A stretch of DNA of 9,251 nt from Parachlamydiaceae bacterium (GTDB taxonomy: Bacteria; Chlamydiota; Chlamydiia; Chlamydiales; Parachlamydiaceae), in NCBI GenBank assembly GCA_030679615.1, contig JAUXSJ010000129.1, positions 1 through 9,251 of the forward strand, given 5' to 3'. Below are positions 1-5,703 of this stretch, one piece after another. Within the stretch, counting starts at the first letter, position 1, and each line of letters starts with the position of its first letter. The translations under genes and the position numbers were made by a program. The notes under the pieces were generated by a model. It was not told the DNA's origin and did no database searches. It worked only from the letters and a program-made list of their open reading frames with translations.

Positions 1-620
1 AAGACAAGATTCAAGATTTCTACCTCTTGACGTGCATCAGGATAGCCCACATTAACTTTCATTAAAAATCGATCAAGCTGAGCCTCAGGTAAAGAATAAG
101 TTCCTTCTTGCTCAATTGGATTCTGTGTAGCCATTACCAAAAAAAATTGAGGAAGATTGTATGTATGTTTTCCAACTGTGATTTGCCTCTCCGCCATTGC
201 TTCTAATAGAGCCGATTGCACTTTTGCCGGTGCTCGGTTAATTTCATCAGCTAAAATTAGGTTGTGAAAAAGGGGTCCTTGCTGAAACTCAAAGCGTCCT
301 GTTTCCATGCGATAAATTTCAGTCCCTGTAAGATCTGCCGGAAGCAAGTCTGGAGTAAATTGAATGCGATGGAATTGACTTTCAATCGCTGAACTTAACA
401 TCTTAATCACTCGTGTTTTAGCAAGCCCTGGAGCACCCTCTACGAGTAAATGTCCATCTGCAAGCAAGGCAATAAGAAGGCGATTCACTAATTCTTCTTG
501 ACCTTTCACCAAATGATTTAAATGATTTGCAAGCTCTAGCCAACGATTAAGAAGCCTAGATTGTTTTTCTTGCTTCAATATGGTTCCATTTTGAGGTTGA
601 TTCAACTGGCAATTTGTCAT
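1..620 (-). CDS. moxR: MoxR-family AAA+ ATPase, N-terminal part (3' end outside window)
   Basis: Reading the minus strand from 620 gives 206 codons with no stop, running off the left edge. The family consists of AAA+ (AAA_3) ATPases that act as chaperones, often with VWA-domain partners. Visible in order: Walker A EGAPGLAKT at residues 61-69 (K68 binds phosphate), Walker B LILADEINR at about 121-129 with D125/E126, sensor 1 ATQNP at 164-168, and the MoxR-typical GTYSLPEAQLDRF at 173-185, whose R184 is a candidate arginine finger. The ATG at 620 is preferred over the in-frame ATG at 632: AGGATGG lies about 7 nt upstream of 620, whereas the 632 start would have its AGG directly abutting. Family membership is secure. 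The partner genes would lie beyond the left edge, so the exact role is open. Confidence 0.9.
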   Translation of the reverse strand, partial: MTNCQLNQPQNGTILKQEKQSRLLNRWLELANHLNHLVKGQEELVNRLLIALLADGHLLVEGAPGLAKTRVIKMLSSAIESQFHRIQFTPDLLPADLTGTEIYRMETGRFEFQQGPLFHNLILADEINRAPAKVQSALLEAMAERQITVGKHTYNLPQFFLVMATQNPIEQEGTYSLPEAQLDRFLMKVNVGYPDARQEVEILNLV

Positions 621-668
621 ACTTATACCCATCCTATTAAAGCTTAAAGACTTTTACTTAGAGGCGTC

Positions 669-698
669 ATTTTATCAATTTTCGGTTTCTTTTTGCAA
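669..698 (-). promoter_or_regulatory. Candidate sigma70-type promoter of the MoxR gene
   Basis: On the minus strand, TTGCAA (698-693) and TAAAAT (674-669) are separated by 18 nt. Transcription would start near 662, leaving a leader of about 42 nt before the ATG at 620. The same TTGCAA -35 hexamer occurs at suitable positions before psd and before the tRNA-Arg, which strengthens the call. It has not been tested. Confidence 0.5.
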
Positions 699-839
699 GT
701 ATCTATTTTAAAAAAATCATTACTGAGAGAACGATTACTCATAAAACTTCTAGATTGACGAGACAATAACAGGAGAGACATGCATACGCATCAGGACAAA
801 AAATTCTTTTACTTTATCTTTCGTAAATGTTCGGTCTCA

Positions 840-957
840 ATTTAAAATCCGTCCTCTCAGGACTCGATGATATTTTGTGTTTTCCTAGGTCGGAGCGAAG
901 TGGAGGCCTAGGAAAACGCAAAATATCATCGAGTCCTGAGAGGACGGCATTTTAAAT
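840..957. repeat. 118 bp palindromic element with about 50 bp arms
   Basis: The left arm 840-889 and right arm 907-957 are reverse complements except for one missing base (a G absent after 848) and one T/G difference near 879. The 17-base centre is 890-906. Each arm contains its own short palindromes (GTCCT-CTC-AGGAC, and CCTAGG at the inner edge). It sits between two divergent genes and so cannot serve as a terminator for either. It looks like a REP/MITE-type dispersed element. Copies elsewhere in the genome cannot be seen from here. Confidence 0.8.
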
Positions 958-1072
958 GACCTGGTACCTTTTCATGCTTCGCTATGCCATGAATTTTTGA
1001 GAACTTACAAAAAACTCTAAATTTTTTTATTTATTAAAAACCTTAAAAAAACTTTACACCAATTATTAACTA

Positions 1073-1101
1073 TAGACATTTAATTTAAATAATTATATTA
1101 T
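1073..1101 (+). promoter_or_regulatory. Candidate promoter of the Fic-domain gene
   Basis: TAGACA (1073-1078, 5/6 to TTGACA) and TATTAT (1096-1101, 5/6 to TATAAT) are spaced 17 nt apart, about 57 nt upstream of the ATG at 1159. The surrounding sequence is almost pure A/T, so chance matches to a -10 box are easy and confidence is limited. Confidence 0.35.
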
Positions 1102-1158
1102 ACTTAAAAATATAAATTAATTAATAAAAAAATCTATTAATCATAATTAGGATTATTT

Positions 1159-2352
1159 ATGAATACGTGTTTGTTACCAGCACATTCGACACAAATAATG
1201 ATTGATTTGGTGTCATCTTACAATACGAATACACAACCTACATTGCAAAATTTTATTTTAAGAGAAAAAAATTATGACCTTGCATTTTGTTCTGCGTGGG
1301 AAAAAGGGATGCAGTTGGAATCCTTTAAAAATTCAAAATCATTTTTAAATGCATTAGATGAAATATACTCCTTAGCTATGAGCCATCTCCCTAAATTTGA
1401 ACGCGTTGGAAAAGGTTTTAAACCATTGCAAGGAAGAACATTTGCATTAAACTATTATGGTTTACTAAAAAATGTTTGTTCTGATGAAGAAGGAATTAAA
1501 GATATTATCAGAAAAATTTGGATTGATCAAGAAGATGACCTTGAGTTATGTCTAAGAAATAATGAACTTTGTTATGTCGTTAGTAAAGATAACGTTATCC
1601 TTGATTCTGATGAAAATACAATTCCTATGAATCTTGTAGGTGATACACGCCAAGAAACGTTGAGTCAAATTTTTAATCTTTTAATGCCTTTATACACAAA
1701 TGAAAATGGTTCATTGGACCCAGGAGTTCTTTGTAGAAAAAGTAATGGTGTAGAAAGAGAAAAAAAAGCACTTAAAACAATTGACCGCTATTTTGAATTA
1801 ATCAATCTAGAAGACTCCCCAGTAAATAAAATTAGAGTAATTGCCTCAACAATAAGAGATTTGATGCAAATTCATTTATACTTTGATGGAAATGGCAGAA
1901 GTCTCTACATTTTAGCTAACGTTTTGTTTAAGCAAAATAACTTACAACCATTTTATCCAAAAAACATGTGTATGTTTGATGGAAATTCTATTGAAAAAAT
2001 GGAAAGTGAACTCTTAGAAGGACAAGAGCGATTTTCTACTTTTTTTGGTTCTCTTTCTGATTTAAATGATCGATTGAAAAATTATTCTGATTGCATCATA
2101 GAACTAAAAAATTTAACGAATAATCATAAAACTGTTCAAAAGCTATTTGATGAAAGAAATTTCAATCTTTTATTAAGACAATCCGCCTCAAATTCTATAA
2201 CTTTAGACTTGCTTGAGTTTCTTTTAGCAAATGCAACAACGTTACCCATTGATATTTTTTCAAGAGGAGAAAAATTTGGAAATGCTCTTGATATTGCGAA
2301 AAAATACGAAAATTTACAAGGCATTGCATTGTTAGAAAAATATTTAGTTTAG
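1159..2352 (+). CDS. Fic-domain protein with C-terminal ankyrin-like repeats (candidate effector)
   Basis: A 397-residue protein. The Fic signature HxFx(D/E)GN(G/K)R appears as HLYFDGNGR at 239-247: H239 would be the catalytic base, D243 the metal ligand, GNGR the phosphate loop; the usual Phe is Tyr241. The flanking helix IRDLMQI and the following LANVLFKQNNLQPF also fit a Fic core (about 190-300). Fic enzymes transfer AMP, phosphocholine or other nucleotide-derived groups to proteins; the substrate here is unknown. Residues about 334-397 (NFNLLLRQ..., LDLLEFLLAN, GNALDIAKKY, ALLEKYL) have the helix-helix spacing of degenerate ankyrin repeats. SELLEG at 283-288 matches the inhibitory [S/T]xxxE[G/N] motif. 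There is no signal peptide. The start is supported by AGGA 6 nt upstream of ATG. The gene is far more AT-rich than mnmE (a sampled 60-base line has 13 G/C against 26), suggesting acquired or fast-evolving DNA. The Fic call is firm; ankyrin and effector roles are inference. Confidence 0.75.
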   Translation: MNTCLLPAHSTQIMIDLVSSYNTNTQPTLQNFILREKNYDLAFCSAWEKGMQLESFKNSKSFLNALDEIYSLAMSHLPKFERVGKGFKPLQGRTFALNYYGLLKNVCSDEEGIKDIIRKIWIDQEDDLELCLRNNELCYVVSKDNVILDSDENTIPMNLVGDTRQETLSQIFNLLMPLYTNENGSLDPGVLCRKSNGVEREKKALKTIDRYFELINLEDSPVNKIRVIASTIRDLMQIHLYFDGNGRSLYILANVLFKQNNLQPFYPKNMCMFDGNSIEKMESELLEGQERFSTFFGSLSDLNDRLKNYSDCIIELKNLTNNHKTVQKLFDERNFNLLLRQSASNSITLDLLEFLLANATTLPIDIFSRGEKFGNALDIAKKYENLQGIALLEKYLV

Positions 2353-2399
2353 TAAAAATAACATATTGAAAAAGCGCTTTGCTCATTAACTCTAACGTT

Positions 2400-2500
2400 T
2401 AAAAAATAAAAACAGGATAGGCATGATGGACAGGATAATGTTGTCTACCAAAATAAATGATTTATAAATGCAATAAATTTCAACTTTTATCTGGAAAAAT
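2400..2500 (-). pseudogene. Decayed fragment of nth (3' portion)
   Basis: Bases 2448-2497 align without gaps to 3439-3488 inside nth, with 43 of 50 identical, in the same orientation. Read on the minus strand the copy gives FPDKS*NLLHL*IIYFG against FPEKSWNRLHLQIIYFG in intact Nth, so a Trp and a Gln codon have become stops. Weaker similarity continues toward 2405, where the nth C-terminal cysteine region would be. This is a relic, not a gene. It implies that nth or its 3' part was once duplicated on this side of the 2792-3292 gene. The outer limits are approximate. Confidence 0.75.
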
Positions 2501-2505
2501 TTAGT

Positions 2506-2686
2506 TAACGTAAGTTGCAAATAACTAAATTAAATTAAATTTTTATCGTTATATCGTTATATCGTTTCCATCGTTAATTTTTCTTCTAGATTCGAGTTAT
2601 TTAAAAGTAAAATTAACGATGGAAACGATATAACGATATAACGATATAAAAATTTAATTTAACTTAATGATTTACAACTTACATTA
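2506..2686. repeat. 181 bp MITE-like inverted-repeat element
   Basis: The left arm 2506-2581 and right arm 2609-2686 are reverse complements with about five mismatches and one 2-nt length difference, around a 27-base centre. Each arm holds four ATCGTT words (AACGAT in the other arm), two of the left-arm ones being tandem 8 bp ATCGTTAT units (2545-2560). TTAGTT occurs at the left edge (2501-2506) and again, in direct orientation, at the right edge (2684-2689): a possible short target-site duplication, although it overlaps the arm ends. No coding capacity is present, so any movement would need a transposase supplied in trans. Confidence 0.75.
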
Positions 2687-2791
2687 GTTGTTATTTTTTT
2701 TAACAATAATAAAAAAATTATTTACTAAAATTTTATTTTATATTTAAGTTAATAAATAATATCATTCAATTTAACTTTAATAAGGAAAATC

Positions 2792-3292
2792 ATGTTTGAA
2801 ATTAAAAATAATACTCTTTTAAATACTTCTTCTAATTTAAAAAAATCAATTACAAACTTTATTGGTTCTTTAAATCGTCGATCTGTAGTGAATATCACCC
2901 TCATTTCAACAGCGAGTGTAGTAGTCTTTTGCTTGATCATAAAAAAATTATTTAATAATTCAATTGGTGATCAGGATAAAAACTTAATTAACAATCAAAA
3001 TATAAATAAAAAACTATCTACACCCTTATCCAATAATATTACAGTATCTGTTTATCACTGTAATTTACTATTTAGCTTTGACGTACCTCAAAACATGAAT
3101 GCTAAAAACTTTAAGAAACTTTGCTTAGAAAAGATCCTTAATATGTATAATGTGCCATCAGATGAATTAGAAAAAGTAAAACTAAGATATGGTAACGATA
3201 TTTTAGGTTATGATGTATTAGAAAATAAGGCTAAATTATCGGATTATCCAAATATGCATTTTTTAATTTGCAAAGAAATAATTCTACTTTGA
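2792..3292 (+). CDS. Small membrane-anchored protein with ubiquitin-like C-terminal domain
   Basis: A 166-residue protein I do not recognise by name. Residues 1-31 are polar and basic (LNRR at 27-30). Residues 32-51 form one hydrophobic segment (VVNITLISTASVVVFCLIIK), probably a membrane anchor. Residues 52-80 are an Asn/Lys-rich linker. Residues 82-162 follow the ubiquitin fold: strand ITVSVYH, strand LLFSFDVP, helix NAKNFKKLCLEKILNMYN, then VPSDELEKVKLRYGND, which resembles the ubiquitin stretch IPPDQQRLIFAGKQ, then KLSDY (TLSDY in ubiquitin) and strand MHFLICKE. It ends in IILL with no di-glycine, so conjugation like ubiquitin is not expected. The start is supported by AAGGA about 6 nt before ATG. 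The gene converges on nth and lies between the nth relic and intact nth. The fold assignment rests on pattern only. Confidence 0.6.
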   Translation: MFEIKNNTLLNTSSNLKKSITNFIGSLNRRSVVNITLISTASVVVFCLIIKKLFNNSIGDQDKNLINNQNINKKLSTPLSNNITVSVYHCNLLFSFDVPQNMNAKNFKKLCLEKILNMYNVPSDELEKVKLRYGNDILGYDVLENKAKLSDYPNMHFLICKEIILL

Positions 3293-3371
3293 ATTAAATA
3301 ATTATTTTCGAAATTCATTTTATATTAGCAGGCTTTGTCAACACATTTTAACGTTTTTCGAATCTTTTATC

Positions 3372-3989
3372 TCAAATTACCCAACTACAAATAGGACACA
3401 CTTTTGGATCATGTTTACGCGCTTGACAATATTCTCTTCCAAAATAAATGATTTGCAAATGCAATCTGTTCCAACTTTTCTCTGGAAATAGCTCTTTTAA
3501 ATCTTTTTCTGTTTGCTTGACCGTTCTTCCCTCAGATAAACCCCAACGCTTCGCACAACGATGAATATGCGTATCCACAGGAAAAGCATATTGATTAAAT
3601 GCTTGTGACATAACAACCGAAGCTGTTTTATGTCCAACGCCAGGTAATTTTTCTAATTCCTCGAAACTTTCAGGCACCTTTCCGGCGTATTCCTCAACAA
3701 GTATATTCGATAAATTCCAAATTGCTTTTGATTTTTGCTTATACAAACCACATGAACGAATGATCACTTGGATTTCTTCTATGCTTAATAGAATCATTTT
3801 CTCAGGAGTAGAAGCTCTTTTAAATAAATCCGGAGTCACTTTATTCACCCTAGCATCTGTACAATGTGCGGACAATAAAACTGCAATCAATAAAGTATAG
3901 CTACTTTGATGAATAAGAGGTATAGCTGGATTAGGATATAATTTATTTAAGATACGTTGGATTTTACGGGCTTTGTCTTTTTGATTCAT
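3372..3989 (-). CDS. nth: Endonuclease III (DNA glycosylase/AP lyase)
   Basis: Base-excision repair enzyme removing oxidised pyrimidines and cleaving the abasic site. The 205 residues align end to end with the family (E. coli about 211). Visible: LLIAVLLSAHCTD at 33-45, helix-hairpin-helix LPGVGHKT at 115-122 with catalytic Lys121, and VDTHIHR at 138-144 with catalytic Asp139. The C-terminal iron-sulfur motif is unusual: Cys188, Cys198 and Cys201 are present (C-X9-C-X2-C), but the protein stops four residues later, so the fourth Cys of the usual C-X6-C-X2-C-X5-C is missing. No clear Shine-Dalgarno sequence precedes the ATG at 3989. It lies downstream of mnmE on the same strand, with a palindromic element occupying most of the 258 bp gap, so cotranscription is uncertain. 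The start is placed by N-terminal match to the family. Confidence 0.93.
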   Translation of the reverse strand: MNQKDKARKIQRILNKLYPNPAIPLIHQSSYTLLIAVLLSAHCTDARVNKVTPDLFKRASTPEKMILLSIEEIQVIIRSCGLYKQKSKAIWNLSNILVEEYAGKVPESFEELEKLPGVGHKTASVVMSQAFNQYAFPVDTHIHRCAKRWGLSEGRTVKQTEKDLKELFPEKSWNRLHLQIIYFGREYCQARKHDPKVCPICSWVI

Positions 3990-4014
3990 TTTTCGTTTAA
4001 ATTATTTATAATAC

Positions 4015-4243
4015 ATTTTGGAGTGCGGTGACTTGTCACCGCTTTCATAGCTTCGACTTGTCGAAGCGTTGCAGTATCGCTTAGCGCACCTTATCTGAAG
4101 CGCCGCATAAAGAAAATTAATTCTGGTAGCTAAAACTTCGATATTTCTAATTTGACGTTACGGATAAATCTATCTAAGCCACACTCCAACGCTTCGACAA
4201 GTCGAAGCTATGAAAGCGGTGACAAGTCACCGCACTCCAAAAT
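4015..4243. repeat. 229 bp element with perfect 57 bp inverted repeats
   Basis: Arms 4015-4071 and 4187-4243 are exact reverse complements over all 57 bases, flanking a 115-base interior without an evident gene. Each arm contains two complete hairpins with 8-bp stems and TT loops: GCGGTGAC-TT-GTCACCGC (4025-4042) and GCTTCGAC-TT-GTCGAAGC (4050-4067). The element fills the mnmE-nth gap, ending 4 nt after the mnmE stop and starting about 25 nt before the nth start. A MITE/REP-pair is the best description. Transcribed from mnmE it would form a very stable RNA structure that could limit readthrough into nth or protect the mnmE 3' end. Confidence 0.85.
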
Positions 4244-4247
4244 CAAG

Positions 4248-5624
4248 TCATTTTCCAATACAAAATTTCGAGAAAATTGCGGATAAAATATCTTCCGATA
4301 TATTCGTTCCAAAGATTTTTCCTAATTCCAACAAGGCTTGACGAATATCCATTGTCAAAAACTCAGGCGAAATTGATTCTTTTAATCCTTTTTGAACACA
4401 ACGAATTGACTCCACAGCTGCTATTAACGCTTCTTTATGTCGTATATTTGTAATCACAATTTCTTCCTTAGAAGGTGGTCCATGCTGCCAAACTAGTGCA
4501 TCAATCGCTTCATGAAGTTTTTCTATTCCCATCTCTTCTCTTGCAGAAATTTGGACTTGAAAAGGAATGTCTAGTAATGGAATGGATTCATGCTCTAAAT
4601 CAATTTTATTCCACACGAGAATTGTTTTATGCTTAGGGATGCTCTCTAATAATGCACGATCTTCATTTGTTAAACCTTGATGCGCATCTAAAATCATTAA
4701 AACAAGATCAGCTTCCTGCAAAGCTTGCTTAGAGCGTCGAATTCCCTCTTTTTCAATCCCTTCTTCTGTTTCTCTTATTCCTGCAGTATCACTAACCTTT
4801 AAATGCAATCCATTAAGGCGTAAATGATCTTCAAGTACATCTCGTGTTGTGCCTGCAATGGGTGAAACAATTGCTCGATCTTTTTTTAATAATGCATTCA
4901 TTAAAGAGGACTTTCCTACATTTGGACACCCCACTAAACAAACAGAAAGACCATCGTGTAAAATTTTTCCATCATGAAATGAATTCGCTAACTTTTCTAA
5001 TTGCTGACATATAGTCTCTAAGTCATCATAAATTTCATCCATGGTTGCAAATTCGAGTCCTTCTTCAGGGAAATCAACCCATGCTTCTAAGATAGCTGCA
5101 ATTTGAGTAAGAGAGTGTTGAATTTTAAGAACTGCATTGGATAAAGATCCTTTTAATTGTTGCTCTGCTGCGTCCAACGCACGCTCATTTTTTGCTCCTA
5201 TCAATTCTTGAACCGCTTCTGCCTGTGCTAAATCCATTTTTCCATTCAAAAATGAACGAAATGTAAATTCTCCCGGATTGGCTCCACGAGCACCGGCTGC
5301 TAACACAGTTTCTAATACTCTTCGAGCAATTAAACTCCCCCCATGACATTGAATCTCCACTGTCGTTTCGCCTGTGTAGGATCTTCCATTTAACATGGGA
5401 ATGATTAAAACATCGTCAACATGTTCACCCGCTAGATTTTGTATAGAGCCAAAATGTACAGTATGACTTTTATATTGATGTACGGTGCCTGAAAAAACTC
5501 GATCAGCCACATCTAATGCTTGATTGCCAGAAATGCGAATAATGGCAACGCCTCCTTCTCCTGGTGGTGTTGCTATGGCAGCGATCGTTTCGCCTGGTTC
5601 GTATGTCGAATGAACAAATTCCAT
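4248..5624 (-). CDS. mnmE: tRNA modification GTPase MnmE (TrmE)
   Basis: With MnmG it installs the carboxymethylaminomethyl (or aminomethyl) group at C5 of wobble uridine in tRNAs reading split codon boxes; it acts in the cytosol as a dimer. The 458 residues are full length. The N-terminal folate-binding domain starts at IAAIATPPGEGGVAIIRISG (14-33). The G domain lies inside the helical domain: G1 GCPNVGKSS 232-240, G2 GTTR 258-261, G3 DTAG 279-282, G4 NKID 339-342, G5 SAR 360-362. The C-terminal FCIGK (454-458) carries the catalytic Cys455. The start at 5624 is the only sensible one before the conserved N-terminus. No ribosome binding site is visible; a TATAAT lies just 5 nt upstream (5635-5630), so the mRNA may be leaderless. 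It is divergent from psd across a 79 bp gap. Confidence 0.97.
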   Translation of the reverse strand: MEFVHSTYEPGETIAAIATPPGEGGVAIIRISGNQALDVADRVFSGTVHQYKSHTVHFGSIQNLAGEHVDDVLIIPMLNGRSYTGETTVEIQCHGGSLIARRVLETVLAAGARGANPGEFTFRSFLNGKMDLAQAEAVQELIGAKNERALDAAEQQLKGSLSNAVLKIQHSLTQIAAILEAWVDFPEEGLEFATMDEIYDDLETICQQLEKLANSFHDGKILHDGLSVCLVGCPNVGKSSLMNALLKKDRAIVSPIAGTTRDVLEDHLRLNGLHLKVSDTAGIRETEEGIEKEGIRRSKQALQEADLVLMILDAHQGLTNEDRALLESIPKHKTILVWNKIDLEHESIPLLDIPFQVQISAREEMGIEKLHEAIDALVWQHGPPSKEEIVITNIRHKEALIAAVESIRCVQKGLKESISPEFLTMDIRQALLELGKIFGTNISEDILSAIFSKFCIGK

Positions 5625-5645
5625 AAATAATTATAAGGGTTCAAG

Positions 5646-5674
5646 TTGCAAGTTAAATAAAAATATCTTAAAAT
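5646..5674 (+). promoter_or_regulatory. Candidate psd promoter
   Basis: TTGCAA (5646-5651) and TAAAAT (5669-5674) are separated by 17 nt, giving a start near 5682 and a leader of about 22 nt before the psd ATG at 5704. TTGCAA is its own reverse complement, but no -10 box stands at the matching distance for mnmE on the other strand. Confidence 0.5.
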
Positions 5675-5703
5675 CATGAATCATAACAATTTAAATAATA
5701 AAC

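Larger units (their letters stand above)
640..1158. other. Intergenic spacer between MoxR and Fic genes
   Basis: I see no convincing gene in these 519 bases. The left third holds the MoxR promoter. The middle holds the 840-957 palindrome, followed by a small imperfect hairpin (TTCATG at 971-976 with CATGAA at 988-993, then a T run). The last 150 bases are extremely AT-rich and carry the presumed Fic promoter. A 21-codon reading frame with a good ribosome binding site (780-845) is discussed among the rejected items. Confidence 0.6.

Noticed and set aside
780..845. 21-codon open frame beginning MHTHQDKKFF with AGGAG upstream.
   Set aside because: The ribosome binding site is good and TTGACG lies upstream, but the peptide is short, has no recognisable pattern, and its stop lies in the edge of the palindrome. 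It could be the stub of a gene cut by that element; nothing else supports it.
2371..2380. AAAGCGCTTT after the Fic stop as a terminator.
   Set aside because: It is a loop-free 10-base palindrome without a following T run; no terminator is claimed for the Fic gene.
2136..2386. Two overlapping minus-strand frames of about 62 codons inside the Fic gene end.
   Set aside because: They are shadows of the Fic gene, have no ribosome binding sites, and their sequences follow from the ankyrin-like coding strand.
2541..2650. ATCGTTAT repeats as a CRISPR array or replication iterons.
   Set aside because: The units are only 8 bases, without spacers of regular length, and are mirrored in the opposite arm, so they belong to the inverted-repeat element.
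2749..2940. Minus-strand 63-codon frame over the start of the ubiquitin-like gene.
   Set aside because: It overlaps a better supported gene with a clear ribosome binding site and has no family features.
3293..3371. Terminator between the convergent ubiquitin-like gene and nth.
   Set aside because: Only weak A/T palindromes such as AAATAATTATTT are present; no GC stem with a T run was found.
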